In this document: positions 17,442-26,148 of the stretch, piece by piece
Layout: the number at the start of each line of letters is the position of its first letter
How positions within the stretch are numbered: the stretch's first letter is position 1
From: JBFWPF01 sp050250135
GTDB lineage: Bacteria > Chlamydiota > Chlamydiia > Chlamydiales > JAFEGQ01
Direction: 5' to 3'
NCBI GenBank assembly: GCA_050250135.1
Contig: JBFWPF010000008.1
Span: 8,059-72,058, forward strand
Length of the DNA stretch: 64,000 nt
Notes under the pieces: generated by a model
What the model saw: only the letters and a program-made list of their open reading frames with translations
Databases searched by the model: none
What the model was told of the DNA's origin: nothing
Program-made: the position numbers and the translations under genes

Positions 17442-17857
17442 GCCGCCCCCTCTATACCTCAAGCTCCGACTCCCCCGATGCTGAGGTTAACCTCACGCCC
17501 TTGATCGATGTGGTCTTTGTGGTCCTGATCATGTTCATCGTGGTCGTCCCTATCTTGGAGCTCGACCGGGTGGTCTTAGCGCCGGGAAAGAGTGTGGAGG
17601 CGAAAACGGTCTCCCAATCGAGCCCGCTCGCTATCCATGTGAGGCAGGACAACACGATCTGGATCGGCAAGCGGCAGGTTGCCCCCGACAACCTAGAGGG
17701 CTATTTGCGGCAGCTTCGGGCGGCCCACCCAGGGGTCAACCCACAGCTCTTCCACGACACCCATGCCGAATTTGGGACCTACCAGCGGGTAAAAAATGCG
17801 GTCGATGGGGCCGGCTTTTCTGAGATGGAGGTGATCCTGGCCCCCAATGCGCGCTAA
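17438..17857 (+). CDS. tolR: TolR/ExbD-family biopolymer transport protein
   Basis: 139 residues; GTG start overlapping the tolQ stop by four bases, with GGAGGGTGGAG upstream. A single N-terminal helix carries the expected aspartate in VNLTPLIDVVFVVLIMFIV; the periplasmic domain follows. The conserved Asp in the helix is the proton-carrying residue of the family. It is translationally coupled to tolQ, and its 3' end overlaps the next gene by 11 bases. Assignment as TolR rather than ExbD follows from the operon. Confidence 0.9.
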   Translation: MSRPLYTSSSDSPDAEVNLTPLIDVVFVVLIMFIVVVPILELDRVVLAPGKSVEAKTVSQSSPLAIHVRQDNTIWIGKRQVAPDNLEGYLRQLRAAHPGVNPQLFHDTHAEFGTYQRVKNAVDGAGFSEMEVILAPNAR

Positions 17858-18431
17858 CCTCTCCCTCTTCTTTGTCGCCTCCCTTGCTCTCCATATCGGC
17901 CTTGCCACCTTCTTTGCGAGGGGAGAGAGAGGGAGGCCCCCTCCTAAAGCGATTCCGAATAAGGCGGTGGTGCATACGGTCTACCTAAAACCGGAGAGGC
18001 CCACGAGGGTGGCAGCTCCCCAACAGGCCGTCGCGAAGGTGGAGCCTAAGCCCGCTGCAAAGGTGGAGCCTAAGCCCACTGCGAAGGTAGAGGCCAAACC
18101 AAAGCCGGCGGTGGCGAAAGCGGCCCCAAAAAAAGGGCCCCCACCCGTTGCAAAAGCGAAGGAGAAGGTGGATACTCCAAAGCCGCCCCTAAGCCAAGAC
18201 TATGCGCAGGAGATCGCCATGCAGCTCAAGCTCCTCCTTAGCCTCCCCGAATACGGAGAGGTTACCGTGATGCTCCGCCTGGGCTCTAAGGGAGAGGTAG
18301 CCCACATCGAGATTGTCGAGTCGCAAAGCAAGGTCAACGAGCGGTACCTCCTCGAGATGCTCCCCAAGATCACCCTCCCTGCCCCACCCAGCGGCGAAAT
18401 CCCCCTCAAACTCACCTTAAGCAATGCGTAA
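17847..18431 (+). CDS. tolA: TolA/TonB-like periplasm-spanning protein
   Basis: 194 residues: short cytoplasmic N-terminus, one membrane helix (about 5-22), a Lys/Pro/Ala-rich stretch with repeats KVEPKP and AKAAPKK (about 50-115), and a small C-terminal domain of about 75 residues (YAQEIAMQLKLLLSLPEYGEV, LRLGSKGEVAHIEIVES) of the TolA/TonB C-terminal fold. It would transmit energy from TolQ/TolR to TolB/Pal. It is much shorter than E. coli TolA (421 residues). Position between tolR and tolB supports the role; sequence alone cannot separate TolA from TonB. Confidence 0.75.
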   Translation: MRANLSLFFVASLALHIGLATFFARGERGRPPPKAIPNKAVVHTVYLKPERPTRVAAPQQAVAKVEPKPAAKVEPKPTAKVEAKPKPAVAKAAPKKGPPPVAKAKEKVDTPKPPLSQDYAQEIAMQLKLLLSLPEYGEVTVMLRLGSKGEVAHIEIVESQSKVNERYLLEMLPKITLPAPPSGEIPLKLTLSNA

Positions 18432-19722
18432 CTTTTGCCTCTTTCTCCTCCTCCTCCTTCCCCTTTGCGCCACCGATGAGATCCGCGTTCAGTTGAGCAC
18501 CGAGACCCCCTTGCAGCCACTCTACATCGCCTCCTGGGAGGGGGAGGCTGCCCTCCAAAAGGTGTTTGCCTTCGATTTCAACCACAACGGGCGGACCCAG
18601 GTCGTCTCCGATTCGACCGAGCGCCGGCGGCTGGCCAAGGAGGGGAGCTACGATGGGGCGGCCTGGCGAAAGGCAGGTGTCCTCTACGTCGTCCAGGGTA
18701 AAAAGGTTGAGGGAAGGCTCTCGATCGCCTTTTTCTCGGCGATTACGGGCGAGCGGTTTCACTCGGGAGAGGTGGAGCTCACCGGAGAGCTGGCAAAGGA
18801 TCGGCGGAAGATCCACCAAGTTGCCGATGCGATCCATGAAAAGCTCTACGGAAAGCCGGGCATCGCCTCCTCCCACCTCCTCTACATGGTAAAGGCGGTC
18901 AATACCGACAAGGGGATGGGGGAGATCTGGATGTGCGACTACGACGGAGCGAATAGCCACCAGATCACCTTTGAGGGGGGGACCGCCACCACGCCCAGCT
19001 TTTTGCCCACACAACCGGGCAAGATGAGCCCCTACTACACCTACGTCTCCTATCGATCGGGGCAGCCTAAAATCTGCCTAGCCTCGGTCTACGAGAAAAA
19101 GGAGGGGCGCCCTCTTGTTACCCTCAAAGGGCAACAGCTCATGCCAGCGCTAACCCCGCAGCGGGATTGCCTCCTCTTTGTGAGCGACGCTGCCGGCAAC
19201 CCCGACCTCTTTTCGATCGCCTTTGATCCACTCCAAGGGCCCCTTGGAAAGCCCCGCCAGCTCTATTCGGCGCCGAGAGGAGCCCAGGCCTCCCCGACCA
19301 CCAGCCCCGATGGGAGGCGGATCGCCTTTGTCTCGAACAAGGATGGGGCGCCGCGGATCTACCTGCTCAACCTTGCCGCGGATGGGAGTGCCCTCGGTGA
19401 TCCGGTCTGCATCACCGCTCAGAACCGGGAGAACACAAGCCCTGCCTGGTCACCCGACGGGAGCAAGATCGCCTATAGCTCGATGGCGGAGGGGACTCGT
19501 CAGATTTGGCTCTACGACCTGAATGAGGGAACGGAGCGGCCGCTGACAACGGGCCCGGGGCATAAGGAGAACCCCTGCTGGGCCTCCGACAGCCTCCACC
19601 TCGTTTTCAACTCAGCCGACAAAACCACCTGCCAGCTCTATCTCGTTAACCTCAATCAGCCTAAAGCGGTCGCGATCACCTCAGGAGCGGGAGAAAAACG
19701 GTTTCCCTCATTTGGCAGCTAG
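18424..19722 (+). CDS. tolB: Tol-Pal system beta-propeller protein TolB
   Basis: 432 residues. Signal peptide (MRNFCLFLLLLLPLCA), N-terminal alpha/beta domain (about 25-160), then a six-bladed WD40-like propeller with typical TolB blades (SPTTSPDGRRIAFVSNKDG, NTSPAWSPDGSKIAYSS, KENPCWASDSLHLVFNS). It docks on Pal and on the Tol motor in the periplasm. Start overlaps the tolA stop by eight bases. Length and blade motifs are normal for the family. Confidence 0.94.
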   Translation: MRNFCLFLLLLLPLCATDEIRVQLSTETPLQPLYIASWEGEAALQKVFAFDFNHNGRTQVVSDSTERRRLAKEGSYDGAAWRKAGVLYVVQGKKVEGRLSIAFFSAITGERFHSGEVELTGELAKDRRKIHQVADAIHEKLYGKPGIASSHLLYMVKAVNTDKGMGEIWMCDYDGANSHQITFEGGTATTPSFLPTQPGKMSPYYTYVSYRSGQPKICLASVYEKKEGRPLVTLKGQQLMPALTPQRDCLLFVSDAAGNPDLFSIAFDPLQGPLGKPRQLYSAPRGAQASPTTSPDGRRIAFVSNKDGAPRIYLLNLAADGSALGDPVCITAQNRENTSPAWSPDGSKIAYSSMAEGTRQIWLYDLNEGTERPLTTGPGHKENPCWASDSLHLVFNSADKTTCQLYLVNLNQPKAVAITSGAGEKRFPSFGS

Positions 19723-19776
19723 CAAGAAAGGGCCCCTATCTTTTAAGATGCCGAGAAAGTGCTTTTGGAGACTGTG

Positions 19777-20469
19777 ATGAAACGGCTCGGTTTACTCCTC
19801 TGTTGTTTGGTACTGGCAAGCGGCTGTCAACGCTCTTGCGGCGATGTCTGGCAGGATACCAAAACCTGTGGACGCCACGTGGGGCGAGGTGTTGCCTCCC
19901 TCTTTGGCAAACAGACCGAGTCGAGGCAGATCGAGTATGCGGCAGAGTTCCTCGGGCCGCGCGATGAGGACTTTATCCCCCTTAGCGATGAGTCGCTCTA
20001 CCAGCAGATCCTCATTGGAGATAGCTCGGCTCTTCTCAGGATCGATGCCGACACCCCGATTCCCCAGTCCAGCATCACCCCTCCTGGGATTGAGGCCTTT
20101 GTCGATCCCAAAGGGTCGGAGCTGGCCAACCTCTTTGCCAACCTCCACTTCGAGACCGACCAGTATGTGCTCAAGGGCAATACCAACCTGGCCACAACAC
20201 GCCGGATCGCCGACTACCTCAAGAAGCACCCCACCACCTACATCTACATCGAGGGGCACTGCGACGAGCGGGGGCCGGCTGCCTACAACATGTCCCTGGG
20301 TGCCCGGCGGAGCAATGCTGTCCGCAATGAGCTGATCAAGCTCGGCGTCGACCTCAACCAGCTCTTCACCGTCTCCTACGGGAAGGAGAGGCCGATTGTC
20401 GAGGGACATGATGGCCCCTCCTGGGCCGAAAACCGGCGAGCTCAATTCAAAGTCTACGCCGCAAGGTAA
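19777..20469 (+). CDS. pal: Peptidoglycan-associated lipoprotein Pal
   Basis: 230 residues from the ATG at 19777, preceded by GGAG at seven bases; a GTG six codons upstream is less likely. Lipobox LASGC (Cys 16) follows a typical lipoprotein signal. The C-terminal OmpA-like domain (about 120-230) has the motifs YIEGHCDERGPAAYNMSLGARRSNAV and VSYGKERP of Pal, which bind peptidoglycan diaminopimelate. It is an outer-membrane lipoprotein and completes the Tol-Pal string. The 37-base spacing after tolB is wider than elsewhere in the operon. Confidence 0.94.
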   Translation: MKRLGLLLCCLVLASGCQRSCGDVWQDTKTCGRHVGRGVASLFGKQTESRQIEYAAEFLGPRDEDFIPLSDESLYQQILIGDSSALLRIDADTPIPQSSITPPGIEAFVDPKGSELANLFANLHFETDQYVLKGNTNLATTRRIADYLKKHPTTYIYIEGHCDERGPAAYNMSLGARRSNAVRNELIKLGVDLNQLFTVSYGKERPIVEGHDGPSWAENRRAQFKVYAAR

Positions 20470-20476
20470 CTTTGCT

Positions 20477-20506
20477 TTGATCGATAAGTTTGTGGCGAGA
20501 TAAACT
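20477..20506 (+). promoter_or_regulatory. Candidate metK promoter, leaderless
   Basis: TTGATC (20477-20482), an 18-base spacer and TAAACT (20501-20506). The metK ATG at 20514 lies seven bases beyond the -10, at the expected transcription start, and no Shine-Dalgarno sequence is present. Confidence 0.5.
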
Positions 20507-20513
20507 ACTCCCT

Positions 20514-21710
20514 ATGTCTCACTACCTCTTTACCTCTGAAGCGGTTTCGGTAGGCCATCCCGACAAGGTCGCCGATCAGATCTCCGATGCGATTTTGGAT
20601 GCCTGCCTTCGGGAGGACCCCGACGCCAAGGTAGCGGTCGAGACACTGGTGGGTCAGGATCTTGTGGTCTTGGCTGGGGAGGTCACAACGACCGCCCACG
20701 TGGACTATGAGGGGGTGGCCAAACGGGTGATCCGGGAGGTGGGCTACACCGATCCCCACATCGGCTTTAGCGACACCTCGGCCCGCTTCCTGGTGGCGAT
20801 CCACAAGCAATCCCCCGATATTGCGATAGGGGTTGAAGAGGGGCAGGGGCTCTTTAAGGAGATGGGGGCGGGTGACCAAGGGCTGATGTTTGGCTACGCC
20901 TGCGAGGAGACCGAGGAGCTTATGCCCCTCCCCATTACCCTCGCGCACCGCCTGATGCAACGACAGTGTGAGCTCCGATTCTCTAAAACGCTCCCCTACT
21001 TACAGCCCGATGCCAAAGCCCAGGTGACCCTCGAGTACGACAGGGACCACCTTCCCGTTAGGGTCGACACCATCGTGATCTCTACTCAGCACAAAGAGGG
21101 GATCGCCCACGAGATGATCGAGCGGGATATGGAGGCGATGGCGCGGGAGGTGATTCCCGATGAGCTTCTCGACGAGCGGACCATCTTCTACATCAACCCC
21201 ACCGGCCGCTTTGTGATTGGGGGGCCTGCTGGCGATTGTGGCCTAACGGGGCGCAAGCCGATCGTCGACACCTACGGAGGGATGGCCCGCCACGGAGGCG
21301 GGGCCTTCTCGGGGAAGGACCCCTCCAAGGTTGACCGGTCGGCCGCCTATGCGGCCCGCTATGTGGCCAAGAACATCGTGGCGGCAGGGCTTGCCAAACG
21401 GTCCGAAATCCAGGTCGCCTATGCGATTGGGGTCCCCTACCCCGTCTCGATCCGGGTCGAAACCTTTGGGACAGGGCGGGTCTCGGAGGAGAAGATTACG
21501 AAAGTATTGCCCGATCTCTTCGACCTCTCTCCAAAGGGGATTATCCGAATGCTCGGGCTCAAAACGCCCCTCTACCAGCAGGTCGCCAAGGGGTGTCACT
21601 TTGGCCGCCCTGAGCTCGACCTCCCCTGGGAAAGGACCGACCGGGCCTTGCCCCTATTGGAGGCGTTAGGTATGCCGAGGGAGAGTGCAGCTCCCGCTGC
21701 CATTACCTGA
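20514..21710 (+). CDS. metK: S-adenosylmethionine synthetase MetK
   Basis: 398 residues from MSHYLFTSEAV, the conserved family start; an upstream TTG adds eight non-conserved residues. Signature sequences GHPDKVADQISDAILD, GAGDQGLMFGYA and GGGAFSGKDPSKVDRSAAY are all present. It joins methionine and ATP to give SAM. Chlamydiaceae are known to lack metK and import SAM, so its presence argues for an environmental chlamydial lineage. It lies directly downstream of pal, with its own likely promoter. Confidence 0.95.
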   Translation: MSHYLFTSEAVSVGHPDKVADQISDAILDACLREDPDAKVAVETLVGQDLVVLAGEVTTTAHVDYEGVAKRVIREVGYTDPHIGFSDTSARFLVAIHKQSPDIAIGVEEGQGLFKEMGAGDQGLMFGYACEETEELMPLPITLAHRLMQRQCELRFSKTLPYLQPDAKAQVTLEYDRDHLPVRVDTIVISTQHKEGIAHEMIERDMEAMAREVIPDELLDERTIFYINPTGRFVIGGPAGDCGLTGRKPIVDTYGGMARHGGGAFSGKDPSKVDRSAAYAARYVAKNIVAAGLAKRSEIQVAYAIGVPYPVSIRVETFGTGRVSEEKITKVLPDLFDLSPKGIIRMLGLKTPLYQQVAKGCHFGRPELDLPWERTDRALPLLEALGMPRESAAPAAIT

Positions 21711-21713
21711 AGG

Positions 21714-22436
21714 GTGCCTACTGTGATCTGTCCCGACTGCGGCGCTGAGAATCTTGCGGGCCACACCACCTGCCACAAGTGTGGAATGGCCCTCCCGATC
21801 CCCAATAGACCCCGCCAAAGCCCCAGACGGGCTCCCCGCTGGAAGCGGCAGTTAATCCTCTGGGGAATCCTGGCTACCCTGCTCGCCGTCCCCTGCCTTT
21901 TTATGGCCGACCTTTTCTACACACCCCGAGAGGTGGTCCTGTCGCGCCGCTCCTTTGAGGCCCTCCGCCGAAGCTACTACGCCAAACCGGCCAGTTGGGG
22001 TGAGAAAAAGGAGGCGATCTGCTCCTGGATCGACCAGAGAAAGGCTGGAGAGAACCTCTCATGGGAAGAGGGGCCCATCCCCATGGAGGTCTTTATGGCC
22101 TACCTGGTAGAACGGCTCGAGCTGAGCCCATCGGCCCTCCAAGATGTCGCCCTCTTCCCGGGAGAGGATCCCGAGAGAAAACGGCTTATCCTCTCCAAGC
22201 ACGAGAAGGGGTTCACGCCAATCCCGATCATCCTCTCCCTTGAGATGGAGGTCGAGATGGTGGAGGGGCAGCTTGCTCCCCGCTTTATCTCGCTCAAGCG
22301 GGGAAGTCGCGAGGTCCCGACGGCACTCGCCTGGGTCTACTTTGGGCCAGAATTGCAGCTTCTCGGTTGCCTAAAGCCGATCGCCGAAGAGGTCAAACGG
22401 ATCCAAGCAGCCGATCACACCAATCCCAAGAAATAA
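21714..22436 (+). CDS. Zinc-ribbon membrane protein of unknown function
   Basis: 240 residues; GTG start at 21714 after GAAGG (a second GTG at 21723 is possible). An N-terminal zinc ribbon (CPDC and CHKCG, about residues 6-24) precedes a basic stretch and one membrane helix (about 48-65), then about 170 residues that I do not recognise. The C-terminal domain would be outside the membrane. It follows metK by three bases and may be coupled to it. Its last six codons form the left arm of a long palindrome. No function is proposed. Confidence 0.7.
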   Translation: MPTVICPDCGAENLAGHTTCHKCGMALPIPNRPRQSPRRAPRWKRQLILWGILATLLAVPCLFMADLFYTPREVVLSRRSFEALRRSYYAKPASWGEKKEAICSWIDQRKAGENLSWEEGPIPMEVFMAYLVERLELSPSALQDVALFPGEDPERKRLILSKHEKGFTPIPIILSLEMEVEMVEGQLAPRFISLKRGSREVPTALAWVYFGPELQLLGCLKPIAEEVKRIQAADHTNPKK

Positions 22437-22736
22437 ATTCACAAAGTCAGCTGAGGATTTTGGCCCTCTATGAAGAGCGGAGACCGACGCTAGCCTTGTA
22501 GGCTTGCGAGGTCGAGCTGAAACCCCTGATTGTGACCTATCGTCCAGAGGGCATCGACAGCTGGCAGCCATCTAGCGCACATCCCTCCTTACCCAGGTCT
22601 AAAGACCTGGCCTCGTCACGATGTGCGCTATCTGACCACCATCTGTCGCGCCCCCTGGACGATAGGTCACAATCAGGGGTGAAAAGCGAGGGCCGAAAGA
22701 CCCGTTGAATTTGTGAATTTATTTCTTGGGATTGGT
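22419..22736. repeat. 318-bp nested palindrome between convergent genes
   Basis: Outer arms 22419-22445 and 22710-22736 are a perfect 27-bp inverted repeat; inner arms 22522-22546 and 22656-22680 are a perfect 25-bp inverted repeat; AGCGCACAT / ATGTGCGCT (22574-22582, 22621-22629) and the central CCAGGTCT-AA-AGACCTGG (22593-22610) continue the symmetry. The left arm overlaps the 3' coding end of the zinc-ribbon gene and the right arm stops one base before the regulator stop codon. No gene lies in the 301-bp gap. A bidirectional terminator or a non-autonomous element are both possible. Confidence 0.85.
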
Positions 22737-22737
22737 A

Positions 22738-23439
22738 TCAGCTCTCGTCGAGCTCCTCTTTGAAGCGGTAGCCCACTCCCCTGACCGTCTCGATCCACTT
22801 AAAGTTGGGGCCTAGCTTCTTCCGCAGCGCCGCAATATGGACGTCGATGTTCCGGTCGACGATAAAGGCATCGTCATTCTGCACATCATCGAGGAGCTGA
22901 TTACGCGTGAGAACCTTGCCCCGGCTAAGAAGGAGGCGGCGGAGAATCCCAAACTCCGAAAGGGTGAGGGGGATATACTTGTCGGCCCGCCGTAGTAGGT
23001 AACGGTCGATCTCCAGCGTAAACTCCCCAAAGGTGACCGACTTGGGGGCCTTCTCGGCCTCGTGACCCCGCCGCATCACCGCCTTAACGCGGGAGAAGAG
23101 GACCTTGGGGGAGAAGGGTTTGGTCACATAGTCGTCGGCGCCCAGCTCAAGGCCCAAGACAACATCGAGCTCCTCGCTCTTGGCAGAGAGGATAATAATG
23201 GGGATCCCCTTAAGCTCAGGATTGTGCTTGATCTTGCGGCAGACATCGAGGCCATTTTGCCCCGGCAGCATCAGATCGAGGATCACCACATCGGGGCGCT
23301 CCCGCTCAACCGCCCGAAGGCCGTTGATCCCATCGGTTTCGACCAGCAGCTTGTAGCCCGACAGCTCGGCCTGAAGCTTGACCAGGGCCGCTATATCCTC
23401 TTCATCCTCAATTAGCAGAATCCGTTGCTTCTGACTCAT
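22738..23439 (-). CDS. OmpR/PhoB-family response regulator, orphan
   Basis: 233 residues. The receiver domain (about 1-122) has the acidic pair EDEED, phospho-acceptor Asp in VVILDLMLPG, and the conserved Lys in VTKPFSP, so phosphorylation chemistry looks intact. The winged-helix DNA-binding domain (about 130-230) has LTLSEFGILRRLL and the RGVGYRF ending. RBS GTGGGAGG precedes the ATG. No histidine kinase is adjacent. Chlamydial ChxR is an atypical OmpR-type protein lacking these receiver residues, so this is a canonical regulator and not a ChxR copy. Confidence 0.9.
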   Translation of the reverse strand: MSQKQRILLIEDEEDIAALVKLQAELSGYKLLVETDGINGLRAVERERPDVVILDLMLPGQNGLDVCRKIKHNPELKGIPIIILSAKSEELDVVLGLELGADDYVTKPFSPKVLFSRVKAVMRRGHEAEKAPKSVTFGEFTLEIDRYLLRRADKYIPLTLSEFGILRRLLLSRGKVLTRNQLLDDVQNDDAFIVDRNIDVHIAALRKKLGPNFKWIETVRGVGYRFKEELDES

Positions 23440-23584
23440 CCTCCCACCTCAGGGTTAGCTATGGGTTCACGCTACCTTAGCCGTTTCTTTTCTCGCTACA
23501 TTTTATCAACGATTAAGATTTGGTAAAGAAATGCGGCAAAACCCAACATCTCATTAAGAACTGTATAATTTATGTTAACAATCA

Positions 23585-23613
23585 TTACAACTCATCACAA
23601 AAAATAGTATAAT
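23585..23613 (+). promoter_or_regulatory. Candidate promoter of the T3SS chaperone gene
   Basis: TTACAA (23585-23590), 17-base spacer, TATAAT (23608-23613). A second TATAAT at 23564-23569 has a poorer -35. The RBS GAGGAGG (23628-23634) precedes the ATG at 23645. The 205-bp gap is AT-rich compared with the window. Confidence 0.5.
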
Positions 23614-23644
23614 GAAACAGTAAAGATGAGGAGGCAATGACCTT

Positions 23645-24139
23645 ATGGAACAGAAGCTACGGATTGAGGATCTGCTTGATCCCACAAAGGCTGAGGAACA
23701 TATCCCGGAGCTGACCACCTTCTTTGAGGGGGGAGGGACCTGGCAGGTCCTGATGGGGCTATCGGAGGAGGCGCTCGAGTGGCAGTACTCTGCCGGCTAT
23801 GCCCTCTATGAAAAGGGGAAGGTCGAGGAGGCGGCGGCGACCTTTAATACGCTGACGATCCTCAATCCCTATGATGGGCGCTATTGGTTTGCCTTGGGCT
23901 CAAGCCACTACTTGCTCGGTGACTATGAGGAGGCGGCCCAGGCTTATGAGCTCTCGGCTGCGATCGATGAGAGGAGTCCTGGCCCCAAGTTTCAGGCTGC
24001 GATATGTCTTGAGCAGTTGGGAAGGCGCAAGGAGGCGCGGCTGGCCTATGAGGAGGCGCTTGCTCTTGCTCAAAGGCACTCTCCCGAGGACCTCTTGGTC
24101 GTGGAGGCGCGGAGCCGACTTGCCAAGCTCAGAGATTGA
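23645..24139 (+). CDS. LcrH/SycD-family type III secretion chaperone
   Basis: 164 residues made of about three TPR units with the family pattern YALYEKGKVEEAAATFNTLTILNPYDGRYWFALGS cut by the next helix pair (LLGDYEEAAQAYELSAAI). Class II T3SS chaperones of this family hold translocators such as YopB/YopD and, in Chlamydia, CopB/CopD. No translocator gene is adjacent in this window. RBS GAGGAGG lies ten bases before the ATG. The following gene codes a TPR membrane protein. Residues 1-40 are less conserved and acidic. Confidence 0.8.
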   Translation: MEQKLRIEDLLDPTKAEEHIPELTTFFEGGGTWQVLMGLSEEALEWQYSAGYALYEKGKVEEAAATFNTLTILNPYDGRYWFALGSSHYLLGDYEEAAQAYELSAAIDERSPGPKFQAAICLEQLGRRKEARLAYEEALALAQRHSPEDLLVVEARSRLAKLRD

Positions 24140-24179
24140 TTTCATTTCCGATTAAGGAACGAGCAGAGATACTGGGTCT

Positions 24180-25214
24180 ATGGATCTACTGACCGAGCAG
24201 GCCCCTCTCTTTACTTTCGACACGCTCAGCTACAAAGAGAAGATCGGTAGGCTTTGTGAGCTGGTGCGGCCACGGTTCCGGAAGATGCTCCGCCGCTATG
24301 CCCTCTTCCACCTAATCGCTTGGATCGTTCTGGCGGGTGAGGGGCTTTCGCTCGCCACCCTCTTCTTCCTCTCCCCGAAGAGTCATTTAGCCGCTTATGG
24401 GCTCGGCCTGATCCTGCTCTCCCTCTTTTCCTACCTCGCTCTCCGCCTCTATCTCCAGGGGAGAAAGCCCGATCAGTTCGAGGCCTTGCGCGACCTCTAC
24501 TTGCAGTCGTGTAAGGGGATGATCCATTACCAAGAGGGGCTTGCCGACCACCACCTTGCGCTAGCGGGAGCCGCCTGTAAGCTGGCCGATGGGTTGGGCT
24601 TTCGCCGCCTTGCGACCTATCCCCCTGTCCGCTCCTTGCGCCGCCCTCTCCCCTTCTGGGAGCGGCTCCTCTTTCTCGCCTACTGCCGAGAGACCCTCCA
24701 AATGCGGACCCTCCTCCTGCAGGCGGCGATCGACGAGTATATCAAGCTCGTCCGGATCGAGCCGACCCACTTGGAGGTGCATGCGGCGCTAGCGAACGCT
24801 TATGTGATGCTCTCTTCGCTCTACCTTGACCCAAAAAAGGCGCGGGAGATGGGGCAGGAGGAGACGTTGCCGCGGCGGGCCTACGGAGAGGAGGAGCGGG
24901 CTGCCTACCGGCAGGCAGCTCAGATGGCGGTTGAGGAGTTTAAGATCCTTGAAGCCTACGCCCCTAACGACCCGTGGGTCTACACGCAGCTTGCCTACTG
25001 CTACCACGACCTCCGAGAGACCGATAAGGAGATTGCCGCCTACGAGCGGATTCTGGAGCTTTGTCCCGATGACCTTGAGACCCTCTTTAAGCTCGGGATC
25101 CGCTACTTCCAGCGGGGAGAGACCGCAAAGGGGCTGAAGGTCTACCAGCAGCTCAAAGGGGAGCGCTACAGCCGAGCTGAGAGCCTCCTCGCCTTCTACG
25201 GCGCTAGCCGATAG
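24180..25214 (+). CDS. TPR-containing membrane protein of unknown function
   Basis: 344 residues. Two adjacent membrane helices (about 42-64 and 70-92) follow a basic N-terminal stretch (RPRFRKMLRRY). The C-terminal half has TPR-like helical pairs (PNDPWVYTQLAYCYHDLRETDKEIAAYERILELCPDDLETLFKL cut here by family breaks). It starts 40 bases after the chaperone gene. GATACT (24168-24173) ends six bases before the ATG and no RBS is seen, so it may have its own leaderless transcript. The 3' end overlaps the convergent transporter gene by 11 bases. I do not recognise the family. Confidence 0.65.
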   Translation: MDLLTEQAPLFTFDTLSYKEKIGRLCELVRPRFRKMLRRYALFHLIAWIVLAGEGLSLATLFFLSPKSHLAAYGLGLILLSLFSYLALRLYLQGRKPDQFEALRDLYLQSCKGMIHYQEGLADHHLALAGAACKLADGLGFRRLATYPPVRSLRRPLPFWERLLFLAYCRETLQMRTLLLQAAIDEYIKLVRIEPTHLEVHAALANAYVMLSSLYLDPKKAREMGQEETLPRRAYGEEERAAYRQAAQMAVEEFKILEAYAPNDPWVYTQLAYCYHDLRETDKEIAAYERILELCPDDLETLFKLGIRYFQRGETAKGLKVYQQLKGERYSRAESLLAFYGASR

Positions 25215-26094
25215 CCGACCAGTCCACGGTACCCAAGATGACACCGCCGAGGCAGAGGGCAGTTGCGGCCCAGTTGACCCGCTCCCGGTAGAGAGCTTGG
25301 CTCCACAGATTGGAGAGGACGATGACGAGGACGGCAAAGAGGGGGTAGATCATCGCATTTTGAACCGGAGTGGCAACCTCAGGGGCCACGATAAGGAAGA
25401 AGGTACACCCCCCGTTGGTGATCCCCCCGAGCACCCCGTAGATCACCTCTGAAGGGAGGGGGCGCCGCTTTTCTTGCCTCAGGTAGATCACGACCTGCAT
25501 CCAGGTGGCCGCAACAAAGATCATCGGGTTAAACCACTGGGAACTCTCGGGGAGAAGGGTCCCCCCTTTGATCAACATCGCCCGCCAGTGGAGGAGGCAG
25601 AGGAGCAAAACGTGGAGGAGGAAGGCGCTCCCGGCAAAAAGGGCCCACTGCCGCTTGTTGACTCCACCCCCAATCCCCCAGCTCGCCCAGAAAAGGCCGA
25701 CCACGACAAGGGCCGAGCCGATCCCATGCCAAAGGGTGTAGGAGGAGGCCCAGCTCCCCTTAAAGGCAAGGGCCATCACAATGGCGGGCATCACGGTCGC
25801 CGAATTGAGGGAGGCAAGGGTGAGCCCTGCGGGCCCCTTTTCCATCGCCTTTCCGAGGCTCCACATCATGACGCCAAGGATCGCTCCGCCGATCAGCCCC
25901 ATCGAGATCGCCGGGCCGCTAAAGGAGTACTGACCGGTTCGGACCGGGCTTAAGAAGATCGCGACGACGAGGGAGAGGCCAAGCTGGAAGACCAGGTAGG
26001 CCCGGGTCGACCCCCCAGTATCGATGCTCTTGCGCATGAAGAGGTTAGACGTGGACGCCAGACACGCAGCGAGAAGGATAATCAAGATAGCCAT
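25204..26094 (-). CDS. DMT-superfamily (EamA-like) membrane transporter
   Basis: 296 residues from MAILIILLAACLAS at 26094, with GGGGGT just upstream; a longer start at 26175 would add 27 hydrophilic, RBS-less residues. About ten membrane helices in two five-helix halves, as in EamA transporters, with the second half ending in ALYRERVNWAATALCLGGVILG. Substrate cannot be told. It is divergent from rsmD and convergent, overlapping, with the TPR membrane gene. Confidence 0.75.
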   Translation of the reverse strand: MAILIILLAACLASTSNLFMRKSIDTGGSTRAYLVFQLGLSLVVAIFLSPVRTGQYSFSGPAISMGLIGGAILGVMMWSLGKAMEKGPAGLTLASLNSATVMPAIVMALAFKGSWASSYTLWHGIGSALVVVGLFWASWGIGGGVNKRQWALFAGSAFLLHVLLLCLLHWRAMLIKGGTLLPESSQWFNPMIFVAATWMQVVIYLRQEKRRPLPSEVIYGVLGGITNGGCTFFLIVAPEVATPVQNAMIYPLFAVLVIVLSNLWSQALYRERVNWAATALCLGGVILGTVDWSAIG

Positions 26095-26148
26095 ACGCAC
26101 CCCCAAATCTCTAAAGAGGGTAAAATAGTGGCCGCGAGGTGTCAAGAA

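Noticed and set aside
18412..19014. Minus-strand frame opposite the start of tolB
   Set aside because: Shadow of tolB, whose overlap with tolA and signal peptide are convincing.
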